From the NCBI RefSeq assembly GCF_033597815.2, contig NZ_CP166246.1, positions 1 through 46,915 on the forward strand: a DNA stretch of 46,915 nucleotides. Reading direction: 5' to 3'. This DNA comes from Staphylococcus sp. KG4-3. GTDB taxonomy: Bacteria; Bacillota; Bacilli; Staphylococcales; Staphylococcaceae. Shown here one piece after another: positions 25,591 through 34,240 of this stretch (position 1 is the first letter of the stretch; each line of letters starts with the position of its first letter). The notes under the pieces are model-generated. The model was not told where the DNA came from. It made no database searches and was given only the letters and a program-made list of their open reading frames with translations. Position numbers and translations under genes: made by a program.

Positions 25591-25754
25591 TGATAGAACC
25601 TCCTTTATTATTTGTTTTAATGATATGCTTTTTCAAAGATCCTTTCAAATCAACTGAATTAAATAATAAAATATATTATATATTAATGTTTTAGTGTAAC
25701 TCTTATAGTGAAGTAGAGAAGTAAATAAAAAATTCAGAAATTGTTGTTAAAGTA

Positions 25755-25785
25755 TTGCTTTATATCGCACTCTAAGGTTTATGAT
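25755..25785 (+). promoter_or_regulatory. MerR-type promoter with 19-bp spacer (SDR-MerR-LtrA operon)
   Basis: TTGCTT (25755-25760), exactly 19 bp ending CTCTAAGGTT, then TATGAT (25780-25785), 30 bp upstream of the SDR start. The MerR gene at 26970 lies in the same operon and is the best candidate to act here. Confidence 0.75.
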
Positions 25786-25814
25786 AAGAAATATATTCAA
25801 AGGAGGTTATATAT

Positions 25815-26573
25815 ATGGGTAAATTTAATAGTTTGAAAGACAAAGTTATAGTTATTACAGGTGGGGCAAAAAATCTAGGTGGACTATTAAGTACGGAATA
25901 TGCGAAAGATGGGGCAAAATTAGTTATTCATCATCATGACGAGAAGTCTTTAGATGATGCAAGAGAAACACTTTCAAAAGTAGAAGAATTAGGTGGAGAA
26001 GCTACATTATTTTCTGGAGATTTAACTAAAGTAAGTAATATTGAAGCCTTATTTCAACATGCGGAGAAGACATTTGGAAAAGTCGATATTGCAATTAATA
26101 CCGTAGGAAAAGTTCTTAAGAAACCCATAGCAGAAACGACTGAAGAAGAGTTTGACAGTATGGCAGACATTAATTCAAAATCAGCGTATTTCTTTATCAA
26201 ATATGCGGAAAAGTCTATGAACAATGATGGAAAAATCATTACACTTGCGACTTCGTTACTTGCAGCTTACACTGGCTTATATTCAACATATGCAGGCGAA
26301 AAAGCACCAGTTGAGCATTATACACGTGCAGCGTCAAAAGAGTTTATGGACAGAGGGATATCTGTTAATGCTGTAGCGCCAGGTCCAATGGATACGCCAT
26401 TCTTCTATCCTCAAGAGGGGGAAGATGCTGTTGAATTCCACAAATCTCAAGCACTCCATAATCAACTTACAAAAATTGAAGATATTGCACCAATTATTAC
26501 TTTCTTAACTTTAGATGGTTGGTGGATAAATGGACAAACATTATTCGCTAATGGTGGATATACGACACGTTAA
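25815..26573 (+). CDS. Short-chain dehydrogenase/reductase
   Basis: A 252-residue SDR: cofactor motif TGGAKNLGGLLS, INTVGK in place of NNAG, and a catalytic region TLATSLLAAYTGLYSTYAGEKAPVEH. The final Lys of the YxxxK pair is read from YAGEK. The AGPMDTPFF part and a C-terminal WWINGQTLFANGGY are typical of the family. AAAGGAGG precedes the ATG. It is first in an operon with a short unknown protein, a MerR regulator and an LtrA protein, behind a MerR-type promoter. Substrate unknown. Confidence 0.88.
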   Translation: MGKFNSLKDKVIVITGGAKNLGGLLSTEYAKDGAKLVIHHHDEKSLDDARETLSKVEELGGEATLFSGDLTKVSNIEALFQHAEKTFGKVDIAINTVGKVLKKPIAETTEEEFDSMADINSKSAYFFIKYAEKSMNNDGKIITLATSLLAAYTGLYSTYAGEKAPVEHYTRAASKEFMDRGISVNAVAPGPMDTPFFYPQEGEDAVEFHKSQALHNQLTKIEDIAPIITFLTLDGWWINGQTLFANGGYTTR

Positions 26574-26603
26574 TCTACTTAAATTTATAAGGTGGTTATT
26601 AAT

Positions 26604-26924
26604 ATGTATTATTTTTTAGCAATATTTAAAGAAAATGAAACAGATATAAAGATTATTACAGAACACAGAGTCGTAGATGATAAGCATGTATCTCTCCCAA
26701 CTAATAATTACGTTAAATCTTTAGCAGAAGAGATTATTGATCTTTCTCATCAAAACAACTTATTTCATAATGACATTAAACGAATTGGTTTGAAAATAGA
26801 TGATCCTGAATTTATCGGTTATGATACTATCACAACATTAAAAAATGACATGGAATCCACATTTGGATTTGAAGCTATTATCCATAATGGATATGAAGAA
26901 CTATTAGTACAACTGATTAAATAG
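26604..26924 (+). CDS. Protein of unknown function in the SDR-MerR operon
   Basis: A 106-residue soluble protein starting MYYFLAIFKENETDIKIITE, with mixed strands and helices and no Cys. I do not recognise the family. The ATG at 26604 has AAGGTGG at the right spacing; the frame start at 26592 has none. It lies 30 bp after the SDR and before a terminator hairpin, so it probably works with the SDR. Confidence 0.65.
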   Translation: MYYFLAIFKENETDIKIITEHRVVDDKHVSLPTNNYVKSLAEEIIDLSHQNNLFHNDIKRIGLKIDDPEFIGYDTITTLKNDMESTFGFEAIIHNGYEELLVQLIK

Positions 26925-26926
26925 GC

Positions 26927-26957
26927 AAAAAGGTGACTTTATAAAGTCACCTTTTTT
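26927..26957 (+). terminator. Hairpin between the unknown gene and merR
   Basis: Perfect AAAAAGGTGACTTTA / TAAAGTCACCTTTTT. It overlaps the start of the merR ribosome site region, so merR and ltrA may be expressed by read-through or from their own promoter. Confidence 0.85.
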
Positions 26958-26969
26958 AGGAGGGTTAGT

Positions 26970-27317
26970 ATGCAAGTTAAACAAGTAGCTGAAAATTTAG
27001 GTTTAAGTGAACATACGATTCGATATTACGATAAAGCTGGGCTATTTCCATTTGTTTCAAGAGATAAAAATGGTTATAGAGATTTTTCAAAAGAAGATTT
27101 ATATTGGATTGAATTTATAAAGTGTATGAGACAAACACATATGCCTGTATCAAAGTTAAAAGAAATTGCTGAATTATATCATCAAGGTAGTTCAACTAAA
27201 ATGAAACGTAAAGATATATTTTTAGAGCATCAAAAAAATTTAATAGACCAAAAAGGATTAATAAACAAAGGTCTCCAAACATTGGAAGAGAAGTTCAAAC
27301 TATTAGATGAAGAATAA
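26970..27317 (+). CDS. MerR-family regulator
   Basis: A 115-residue MerR protein with HTH MQVKQVAENLGLSEHTIRYYDKAG, wing SRDKNGYRDFSKEDLYWIEF and a coiled-coil dimer helix. It has one Cys (KCMRQTHMP), the single cysteine conserved in the AdhR/NmlR subgroup that senses aldehydes and nitric oxide. AGGAGGG precedes the ATG. The 19-bp-spacer promoter in front of the SDR gene is its probable target. Confidence 0.9.
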   Translation: MQVKQVAENLGLSEHTIRYYDKAGLFPFVSRDKNGYRDFSKEDLYWIEFIKCMRQTHMPVSKLKEIAELYHQGSSTKMKRKDIFLEHQKNLIDQKGLINKGLQTLEEKFKLLDEE

Positions 27318-27344
27318 ATAAAAATATAATTTCAGGAGTGGAAA

Positions 27345-28283
27345 ATGGAAAAGAAAGAAGTCAGTATGACAGAATTATTTTTTGATTTAATATTTGTTTA
27401 TATCTTATCAACAATTAACCAAACAGCAGAAGGTATTTCACATAACTTAATGTCTTTAGAAGAACTGGGAAAAAGCTTTATGCTTTTTCTTGTATTCTTC
27501 TCCATATGGGTTTATCGTACACTTTTAGTTAATAGATTTTTTAATCAAAAATGGTATCAATATATTTTTGTATTTATAGATATGTATCTAATAGTTATAT
27601 TATCTAAAGCGATAAATGGTGATTTCCAACAAACATTTATACCGTTTGTCTTAATGTCAGCCTTGATATATTTAAGTATTTTCATACAATATTTCTTAAA
27701 TTATAAATTTGGCAATGCGCAAGTAGATAAGAAATTGGTTTTAGCCTATACGACTGGCTTATTGTTATCAATTACTTTTTCTATAATATCTATAATATTA
27801 CCATCCACGGTTAATTTTTGGGTATATTTTATAGGGATTCTTATTGTAGCTGTATTTCCACTACTCTTTTATAAAATTTCATATCAAAACCCTATATTTT
27901 TTAATCATTTGACTGAACGATTAAGCTTATTAGTAATATTATTATTTGGCGAAGGACTCGTTTTATTAATACAAAATATTGAGTTAACACAATTGAATAT
28001 TTTGTATATGTTGTGTTTTGCCTTTATTACATGCTTGTTTATTGTATACGTTTACCACTATAAAACGACTGACAAAAACACAACAAATAAAACTGGTTTC
28101 ACAACAATTTATGTACATTTGTTATTAATATTCTCATTAGATATGTTGTTTCTGATAATGAATAAGCTATTATCTCATGAACACTTAAACATATTTGAAA
28201 TATATGGTTTTATACTATTTTTGATTCTATTTATAGCTAGTTTATTAACTAATATATACACTCATAAGAAAGAAGAAGCATAA
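27345..28283 (+). CDS. LtrA-family membrane protein
   Basis: A 312-residue integral membrane protein with about eight or nine helices. The N-terminal VSMTELFFDLIFVYILSTI and the internal HLTERLSLLVILLFGEGLVL are the two conserved blocks of the low-temperature-requirement A family. The molecular function of the family is not settled. AGGAG precedes the ATG, and it follows merR by 27 bp, so it belongs to the same operon. Confidence 0.82.
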   Translation: MEKKEVSMTELFFDLIFVYILSTINQTAEGISHNLMSLEELGKSFMLFLVFFSIWVYRTLLVNRFFNQKWYQYIFVFIDMYLIVILSKAINGDFQQTFIPFVLMSALIYLSIFIQYFLNYKFGNAQVDKKLVLAYTTGLLLSITFSIISIILPSTVNFWVYFIGILIVAVFPLLFYKISYQNPIFFNHLTERLSLLVILLFGEGLVLLIQNIELTQLNILYMLCFAFITCLFIVYVYHYKTTDKNTTNKTGFTTIYVHLLLIFSLDMLFLIMNKLLSHEHLNIFEIYGFILFLILFIASLLTNIYTHKKEEA

Positions 28284-28310
28284 CATATGTTATGCTTCTT
28301 CTTTCTTATG
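28263..28310. terminator. 48-bp perfect palindrome overlapping the ltrA end
   Basis: Two 24-base arms, CATAAGAAAGAAGAAGCATA... and its exact complement, meet without a loop. The ltrA stop codon is inside the left arm. The purine/pyrimidine-rich arms give U-rich ends on both strands, so it can terminate both ltrA and the convergent PfpI gene. Confidence 0.7.
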
Positions 28311-28388
28311 CATGTATATTGTTACAAACAACCACTGGGAACAGGCCTTCTATCCTAAACTTATTATTAAGAATATCAAGTACTATTA

Positions 28389-28901
28389 CTATTTCAATGA
28401 ATTTAAAATTGCATTATTAAACTCATTGAGATCATCTGGCGTTCTACTAGTAATTAAATTTCCATCAATCACTACTGGCTGTTCTAAAATTTTTGCCCCC
28501 GCATTTTCTAAATCCTTCCTAACCGAAATAAAACTTGTAAGTTCTTTCCCTTTAATTAAATCAGTATCTATTAGTAGCTGCGGACCATGACAAATAGCAA
28601 AAGAAGGTTTGTCTTCTTCTAAAAAGTGTTTAGTAAATAAACCGAATTCACCTTTTTCATCAGAACGTAATAAATCTGGAGAAAATCCTCCAGGTAACAG
28701 TATGCCATCAAATTCTGAAGGAATCGCGTCTTCAATACTTTGATCAACTTTATATTCCGTACCATGCTTACCTGTTATAATTTGTTTGTTATCCTCACTG
28801 ATAATTGTTAAAGTATGCCCTTCATTTTTCAAAGCTTCTTCAGGACTAGTTAATTCAATATCCTCAAATTGATCAGTAACCAATACAGCTATATTCGCCA
28901 T
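28389..28901 (-). CDS. DJ-1/PfpI-family protein (YraA/GSP18-like)
   Basis: A 170-residue DJ-1/PfpI protein. The nucleophilic Cys is in the elbow FAICHGPQLL, the acidic partner in DQFEDIELTSPEEAL (Glu14-17 region), and the ILLPGGFSPD loop is present. Relatives such as YraA of Bacillus respond to aldehyde and quinone stress and repair or remove glycated or electrophile-modified molecules. GGAGAG precedes the ATG. It is next to two HxlR regulators and an aldehyde dehydrogenase. Confidence 0.9.
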   Translation of the reverse strand: MANIAVLVTDQFEDIELTSPEEALKNEGHTLTIISEDNKQIITGKHGTEYKVDQSIEDAIPSEFDGILLPGGFSPDLLRSDEKGEFGLFTKHFLEEDKPSFAICHGPQLLIDTDLIKGKELTSFISVRKDLENAGAKILEQPVVIDGNLITSRTPDDLNEFNNAILNSLK

Positions 28902-28960
28902 AATATCTCTCCTTTATCGTGTTTATATACATAATTTTACAGTTACTAGAGTATAAAATA

Positions 28961-28986
28961 AATAACGCACAATTTTGTGCGTTATT
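28961..28986. terminator. Palindromic terminator after the first HxlR gene
   Basis: AATAACGCACAA / TTGTGCGTTATT, 12-bp arms and a 2-nt loop, overlapping the end of the HxlR gene at 28982. It could also be an operator of the PfpI gene, whose start is 60 bp away. Confidence 0.6.
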
Positions 28987-29383
28987 CTTGTTTTTCTGAA
29001 ATATTATATTTAGGTGTTAATTTTAACTCTTCTATTCGACGCTCTCCCCAATCATACATTGCATCGATAATAAACATTAAGCTTTCACCTATTGAAGTCA
29101 AAACATAAAAGGTATATTGGCGGTGGTTAATTGTTTCATTATACCTATAAATAACTCCATCTTCCTCCAATTCTCTCAACTGCTTAGTTAATATACGATG
29201 TGTAATTTTAGGTAATAAACGCATTAACTCATTGAAATGATAAGCACCTTCATGTCCTAAATGGTATAAAATAACTATTTTCCATTTTCCACTGATAATT
29301 GAAAGTGTATATTCTTTTGAACAGCTATAATCTCCATTTTCTAGCCTTTGTTTTACGTCCTCTCTTATATTCATATCTCTCAT
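28982..29383 (-). CDS. HxlR-family regulator 1
   Basis: A 133-residue winged HTH protein with the HxlR signature: CSKEYTLSIISGKWKIVILY, then ELMRLLPKITHRILTKQLRELEEDGVI. The Cys in the YSCSKE position is the redox-sensing Cys of this family (YodB, QsrR, HypR-type sensors of quinones and diamide). It overlaps the operon of a second HxlR gene by a three-base gap. GAGGG lies before the ATG. Confidence 0.9.
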   Translation of the reverse strand: MRDMNIREDVKQRLENGDYSCSKEYTLSIISGKWKIVILYHLGHEGAYHFNELMRLLPKITHRILTKQLRELEEDGVIYRYNETINHRQYTFYVLTSIGESLMFIIDAMYDWGERRIEELKLTPKYNISEKQE

Positions 29384-29386
29384 AGT

Positions 29387-29746
29387 TTATCCCTCTTTTT
29401 CTCCATGATTATATAAATAAATGCCCCAGTTATACAATTCTTCTGCTAATGGTTTTAGAGATTTTCCTAATTCAGTTAGTCTATAATCTACTTTAGGTGG
29501 CATAACTGGATAAATGGTACGTGTAATAAGTCCATCTTTTTCCAATTCTTTTAGCTGATTTATTAATACACGTTGATGTGCGTTTGGAATAGCTTTTTCA
29601 ATTTGATTTAAGCGTAATGGTTCTTCTCGTAATAACTCCCATACAATCATAAGTTTCCATTTCCCACCAATAATATTTAATGCAAGTTCTTTTTCGCAAT
29701 TAAAACTTTGATTTTTAAATTCTATCAATTTATTCAATCCTTTCAC
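29387..29746 (-). CDS. HxlR-family regulator 2
   Basis: A 119-residue paralogue in tandem with the first: NCEKELALNIIGGKWKLMIV, then NQIEKAIPNAHQRVLINQLKELEKDGLITR. It keeps the N-terminal sensor Cys (FNCEKE). It is divergent from an aldehyde dehydrogenase gene, with AT-rich dyads (for example TTTAC ... GTAAA around 29790-29812) in the shared promoter region, so that enzyme is the likely target. Confidence 0.9.
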   Translation of the reverse strand: MKGLNKLIEFKNQSFNCEKELALNIIGGKWKLMIVWELLREEPLRLNQIEKAIPNAHQRVLINQLKELEKDGLITRTIYPVMPPKVDYRLTELGKSLKPLAEELYNWGIYLYNHGEKEG

Positions 29747-29841
29747 AATTTATACTGTTAAATTAATCAGTATATCAATTTACACTCTGTATTTACTTAA
29801 CGTTACGTAAAGATTATATTATAACAAAAGGAGGTCATTAT

Positions 29842-31266
29842 ATGAATGAATTATTTATAAATGGTCAATTTGTAGAAAGTAATTCTACAAATCAATTCGA
29901 AGTTATTAACCCAGTTACAGAGGAAATAATCGATACAGTTACTTTAGCAAACGAAAATGATACTAAAAAAGCAATCCAGGGTGCTAAAGAGGCACAATTG
30001 AAATGGGAAAAGGTTAATATTGTAAAAAGAGCTAAAATTGTTCAGGATTTAGCTGAGCAATTAGAAAAAAATAAAAATGAATTGGCTGGAATTTATGTTA
30101 AAGAACAAGGTAAACCATTATATGCAGCCATAGGTGAAATAGAGAAATCTATTGAGTATATTAATTACATGTGTAGTTTAGCTAGAAAAAATAATGGGGA
30201 AGTTTTACAAAGTGAAGTAGAAAACGAGACAATTATATTAACAAAAAAACCTGTAGGTAATACTGCTGGTATCATTCCTTGGAATGCGCCTATTTTTGTT
30301 TTAATGCGAAAACTTATTCCAGCTTTAGTTACTGGTTGTTCTATTGTTATAAAACCAAGTGAAGAGACACCCTTTGGCGCGTTTAAAATTGCTGAATATA
30401 TCCAAAAGACTGACATTCCAAATGGTTTAGTCCAAATCATAACAGGAACAGGTTCAGAAGTTGGTAACTTATTATCACAAAGTGAAGACATTGACCTCAT
30501 CTCAATTACAGGTAGTACTGGTGCCGGTAAATCAGTTATGGCAAGTGCAGCAAATAATGTAAAAGGCGTGAACTTGGAACTTGGCGGTAAAGCACCTGCA
30601 ATTGTTACAAAGAATGCCGATATTGAAAAAGCAGCTAGTTATATTGTTCAAGCAAGAATTAATAACAGTGGTCAAGTATGTACATGTCCGGAACGTATCT
30701 ATGTATCCAAAGATATCTTTGATGAATTTATAACACTCGTTAAAGACAAAATGAATAAAGTTCAACCTGGAGATCCCTATGATAAAGATACGACAATGGG
30801 TCCTATTATTAATCATAAACAATTAGACGCTATAAACGAAAAAGTACAAACTGCAGTAGCTGAAGGCGCCATAATAGAATTAGGTGGAAACATCATAGAT
30901 AGAAAAGGATTTTTCTACGAACCAACAATTTTAACCAATCTTTCCAAAGATTCTATCGTTATGAAAGAAGAAATTTTTGGCCCTGTACTTCCAATCGTAA
31001 GTTTTGAAAACTTTGAAGAAGTATTAGATGAAGCAAACAATTCTGATTATGGCCTTTCTTCTTATATTTTTACAGAAAATCTAAAAGAAGCAATGCTAGC
31101 AAGTGAAAGACTAAAATTCGGCGAAGTTTATGTTAACTGTGAAGCCGAAGAAGCTATTGTTGGTTATCATGCAGGATGGCGTCAATCAGGACTTGGTGGT
31201 GCAGATGGTGTGAATGGTTTTGAAGAATATTTAAATACGACTGTAACCTATATTCGTTATGAGTAG
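29842..31266 (+). CDS. Aldehyde dehydrogenase (AldA-like)
   Basis: A 474-residue NAD(P)-dependent aldehyde dehydrogenase. The catalytic Glu is in LELGGKAPAI and the catalytic Cys in NNSGQVCTCPERIYV. The CGQVCTC-ER pattern is the one of E. coli AldA (lactaldehyde/glycolaldehyde dehydrogenase). Cofactor motif TGSTGAGKSV and substrate loop IIPWNAPIF are intact. AAAGGAGG precedes the ATG. It is divergent from the HxlR pair and followed 19 bp later by an AEC transporter. Confidence 0.92.
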   Translation: MNELFINGQFVESNSTNQFEVINPVTEEIIDTVTLANENDTKKAIQGAKEAQLKWEKVNIVKRAKIVQDLAEQLEKNKNELAGIYVKEQGKPLYAAIGEIEKSIEYINYMCSLARKNNGEVLQSEVENETIILTKKPVGNTAGIIPWNAPIFVLMRKLIPALVTGCSIVIKPSEETPFGAFKIAEYIQKTDIPNGLVQIITGTGSEVGNLLSQSEDIDLISITGSTGAGKSVMASAANNVKGVNLELGGKAPAIVTKNADIEKAASYIVQARINNSGQVCTCPERIYVSKDIFDEFITLVKDKMNKVQPGDPYDKDTTMGPIINHKQLDAINEKVQTAVAEGAIIELGGNIIDRKGFFYEPTILTNLSKDSIVMKEEIFGPVLPIVSFENFEEVLDEANNSDYGLSSYIFTENLKEAMLASERLKFGEVYVNCEAEEAIVGYHAGWRQSGLGGADGVNGFEEYLNTTVTYIRYE

Positions 31267-31284
31267 GTGAGGTGATTCATTAGT

Positions 31285-32202
31285 ATGATAACTACAGTTA
31301 TAGATCAATGTTTAATACTATTAATATTCCTCATCATTGGTTTTCTATGTAGCAGAAAAAATTGGATTCATAAAAAACATCTGAGCAGTTTATCGAATTT
31401 ATTAACTAATATTGTATTACCAGCAGCTATATTAACTAGCTTTAACGTTAATATAGCTGCTTATAATTTGAATTTCTTTGTTACAATCATTTGTATCAGC
31501 CTATTCTTAGTAGCTTTTCCCTTTCTTCTTTCTAAATTGCTTGTTTCCTTCACTCACATGGAACTAGCACTGAAAAAGGTCTGGATTGGCTGTTGCACAT
31601 ACTCAAATATACTATTTATAGGGATTCCTATTATAGGTACACTATACGATGAAAAAGGCTTATTTATACTTGTCATTTACAATACAATATCTAATTTATT
31701 TTTATTTACATTAGGTATAAAATTATATAAAAATGATATTAACTTTAAATCTATAGGCCTATCACTATTAAGTCCTGCACTTTTAGCTTCTTTTTTAGGC
31801 ATCTTACTATTGATATTAAATGTTTCATTACCTAAAACATTAACTACTGCACTGAATGAATTGGGGAGTATGACTGCTCCTTTATCTATGATTATTACAG
31901 GTGCCTTGTTTGGGTTAATCAATATTAAAAAATTTATGGTCTCCAAAAATATCTATATTTTTTGTTTTGTACGTCTTATCGTGATACCTGGGCTTGTATT
32001 TGTAATTTTAAATACGTTTATAACAGATAAAGTTATTTTAGGTGTGATGATACTTTCTGCAGGGATGCCTGCCGGCGCTACCAATACATCCTTAGCAACC
32101 ATATATTCTGATAAGGGGCCTGAAACTTCTCAATATGTGGTTATGTCTTCCATACTATGCATCATAACATTACCTATTTTAATGTATGTATTGTCATTGT
32201 AA
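31285..32202 (+). CDS. AEC-family transporter
   Basis: A 305-residue membrane protein with ten predicted helices arranged as two halves, each with a GAxxGxx/PAGATN-type motif near its end (ILPAAILTSFN early, AGMPAGATNTSLATIYS late). This is the auxin efflux carrier/malonate permease (AEC) fold. It follows the aldehyde dehydrogenase closely with GAGGTGAT before the ATG, so it may export the carboxylic acid formed by that enzyme, or import a related one. The substrate is inferred. Confidence 0.85.
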   Translation: MITTVIDQCLILLIFLIIGFLCSRKNWIHKKHLSSLSNLLTNIVLPAAILTSFNVNIAAYNLNFFVTIICISLFLVAFPFLLSKLLVSFTHMELALKKVWIGCCTYSNILFIGIPIIGTLYDEKGLFILVIYNTISNLFLFTLGIKLYKNDINFKSIGLSLLSPALLASFLGILLLILNVSLPKTLTTALNELGSMTAPLSMIITGALFGLINIKKFMVSKNIYIFCFVRLIVIPGLVFVILNTFITDKVILGVMILSAGMPAGATNTSLATIYSDKGPETSQYVVMSSILCIITLPILMYVLSL

Positions 32203-32212
32203 ATTTCTCACT

Positions 32213-32311
32213 TTGCATTCCTACCTACTATAATGTTATAATACATTTAACAAAGTTATTAAGCATAATACACCAATCCCCTCACTACTTCCGATAGTGA
32301 GGGGATTTTTT
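32213..32311 (+). ncRNA. Antisense RNA of Fst-type toxin-antitoxin 1
   Basis: Promoter TTGCAT (32213-32218), 18-bp spacer, TATAAT (32237-32242); transcript from about 32249 to the terminator CCCCTCACTA / TAGTGAGGGG (32278-32304) and T run. The RNA starts with AACAAAGTTATTAAGCATAAT, a near copy of the sequence over the toxin start (32417-32437). This is the DRa/DRb arrangement by which such RNAs pair with and silence toxin mRNA. Confidence 0.75.
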
Positions 32312-32332
32312 GGGTGTTGGTTTAAAGGTCGC

Positions 32333-32434
32333 CTATTTTTTCTTATCGTTGCGATTGCGTAACCAATGCGCAAATAACGCTACGATACAACCACTCGCTG
32401 CCGTGGTCGTGATGTGAACAAAGTTATCAAGCAT
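32333..32434 (-). CDS. Fst/PepA1-like type I toxin peptide 1
   Basis: A 33-residue peptide: MLDNFVHITTTAASGCIVAL, then FAHWLRNRNDKKK. The plan is that of Fst of pAD1 and staphylococcal PepA1: one membrane helix with a central small-residue stretch and a basic tail after Trp-Leu. GGAGGTGG precedes the ATG. The mRNA starts right of the gene (extended -10 TGGTATAAT near 32490 on the minus strand), and its leader has the hairpin GCCTATCTCTCAGGC. It converges with an antisense RNA. It would kill plasmid-free cells by membrane damage. Confidence 0.85.
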   Translation of the reverse strand: MLDNFVHITTTAASGCIVALFAHWLRNRNDKKK

Positions 32435-32547
32435 AATTCCACCTCCTCTCTACGTCAACTTGACGCCTGAGAGATAGGCGACTTCAATATTATACCATTT
32501 GTGAAAGTGTAAGCATATGCATCTCCCATAAGTTAAATTATGTTTGA

Positions 32548-32745
32548 TTATTGATCGTTTAAAAATTTAAGTAAAACTAAACTAATTATTAATAAACTTA
32601 CCAAATATAGACATATTTTCACCAGTAATCCAGAAGCTTTCCTATTGTAACCTTCCAATTCTTCCATCCTTTGAAGATAAATATCCATATCTTCTCTCGA
32701 TCCTGATTCATCGTATAACACAATTGGCTCTTTTTTATTTTTCAT
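32548..32745 (-). CDS. Small tail-anchored membrane protein
   Basis: A 65-residue protein: acidic cytoplasmic part (YDESGSREDMDIYLQRMEEL) and one C-terminal helix (LLVKICLYLVSLLIISLVLL). I do not recognise it. It lies about 80 bp downstream of parR on the same strand, so it may belong to the parMR transcript. Confidence 0.55.
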   Translation of the reverse strand: MKNKKEPIVLYDESGSREDMDIYLQRMEELEGYNRKASGLLVKICLYLVSLLIISLVLLKFLNDQ

Positions 32746-32826
32746 CTTTTAACCCCTTTTTCCTACTTATATACTAATTTTTATAAAAATAAAACCTCAC
32801 TTTTTCTAAAACAGCCTACTATTTTA

Positions 32827-33189
32827 CTACAATTGATTTACATCTAAATCCACCAATTCTTCTAGTTCATCTTCTTCATTACTTTTCTTTCTGGATTGTT
32901 TAATATTTTCTTGCTTAATTGCTTCTCGAATTTCTCTTTTCCGTTCTTCACTTGGACCACCCAATAATTTTTCATTATTATACTTGATAGATTTCATATC
33001 ATTTATTTTGTTATTAAAAGGTATAGGAGGAGTATCACCCAAATCATTAATGTATCTAATAAGTGCTTCTCGTATATGAGCAGTTTTTGTACCTTTAGGA
33101 ACGTTTTCTAAAAAATCAAAGATTTGAGGGTAATCTTTTTTTTTAATTTTTAAAAGATGATTAGTTTCTTGTTTGCTCAAAGCGATCAA
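32827..33189 (-). CDS. parR: ParR-like centromere-binding protein
   Basis: A 120-residue protein starting with a ribbon-helix-helix region (LSKQETNHLLKIKKKDYPQI, then VPKGTKTAHIREALIRYIND) as in ParR of pSK41. A charged C-terminal tail (EDELEELVDLDV) should contact the ParM filament. Its start overlaps the end of parM by 29 bases. The pair forms a type II partition system. Confidence 0.83.
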   Translation of the reverse strand: MIALSKQETNHLLKIKKKDYPQIFDFLENVPKGTKTAHIREALIRYINDLGDTPPIPFNNKINDMKSIKYNNEKLLGGPSEERKREIREAIKQENIKQSRKKSNEEDELEELVDLDVNQL

Positions 33190-34222
33190 CCTCTTGTTCT
33201 ACCTTATCTTTCAGTAGTTCCCCCAATTTTTCGTAACCACGTACATTACTAAGCTGACTGTTTTCAACCTTTTCAAAAACATCTGGATAATAATAACTCA
33301 ATGAATCAAAATGAACAGCTGAACCGCCACCAGTCACTATAATTCTGTCTATAGAATTAATATTACCTACCACTGTTTCAAATCTACTCATAACTTCCTG
33401 TATAATTTTTTCTTGTTCTTCTATAAAATAATCCACAAAATCAACTGTTAGTCTCGAATTCACCTTACATTGTTTATATTCCATCCCCTGTTCAATCATT
33501 CTTGGTGTTATTGAAGCACCATCAGCTTCTTTACTAACATGTGTAGCAATACGCTTATAAAAATCAATCATACCTTTATTAATAACAAAACTTTCTTCCT
33601 CTACACGTTTTAGGTTTTGATATGTATCTATAATTGTTGTCCCACTACCAAAATCTAAAACACTATACTTACCTTCTGTGAAAGATTTAAAGACTTTTCC
33701 ATTTTCCATATGTAAATCTAATAAAGTCCCCATAGGTTGTGCGATGATTTTAATATCTTGAACATTAACTACTTTAGTTATACCATCTATTGTTATAGAC
33801 CTATTTCTCCTTAATATTTCCTCAAATTGAGCCTGGCTTTTAGAATCTATTTCGTTACTAGGCATACCTGTTGCGATGACAACATCTATCTCTTCTTCAG
33901 GTAGTTCCCTTGCAAGTAAACCGATGGAGCATTCAACTAAATCTTCAAAAGATTGATATATGTATCTATTATTAGTTGATGCAGTATCTTTACCCGTGCT
34001 TGTTGTCTTGTCTAAATCTTTACCAAATAATATTATATTTTCATAATCGTCGTTAATAACAAATTCACTAACATCTATTTCGCTATTAATAAAACCCTCT
34101 AATTGTTTATCATTATTTGATTTATAACCAATGCGCGAGGGGATTACAAAATTTTCATCATTAATTCTTCCTTTTACAAAACCATTTCCAAAATCTAAAG
34201 CCATTACATGAATATTTGACAT
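33161..34222 (-). CDS. parM: ParM actin-like partition ATPase
   Basis: A 353-residue actin-fold protein closely resembling ParM of pSK41. Nucleotide-binding motifs: ALDFGNGFVKG (phosphate 1), SVLDFGSGTTIID (phosphate 2) and IIVTGGGSAVHF (adenosine). It polymerises to push plasmid copies apart. ATG 34222 matches the pSK41 start, with GGAGG 11 bp upstream; the frame start at 34240 is inside that site. Upstream AT-rich repeats fit parC. Confidence 0.92.
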   Translation of the reverse strand: MSNIHVMALDFGNGFVKGRINDENFVIPSRIGYKSNNDKQLEGFINSEIDVSEFVINDDYENIILFGKDLDKTTSTGKDTASTNNRYIYQSFEDLVECSIGLLARELPEEEIDVVIATGMPSNEIDSKSQAQFEEILRRNRSITIDGITKVVNVQDIKIIAQPMGTLLDLHMENGKVFKSFTEGKYSVLDFGSGTTIIDTYQNLKRVEEESFVINKGMIDFYKRIATHVSKEADGASITPRMIEQGMEYKQCKVNSRLTVDFVDYFIEEQEKIIQEVMSRFETVVGNINSIDRIIVTGGGSAVHFDSLSYYYPDVFEKVENSQLSNVRGYEKLGELLKDKVEQEVDRFEQTRN

Positions 34223-34240
34223 TTTTAATAAAACCTCCAT

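Noticed and set aside
28312..28590. 92-codon plus-strand ORF
   Set aside because: Antisense to the end of the PfpI gene and begins in terminator sequence.
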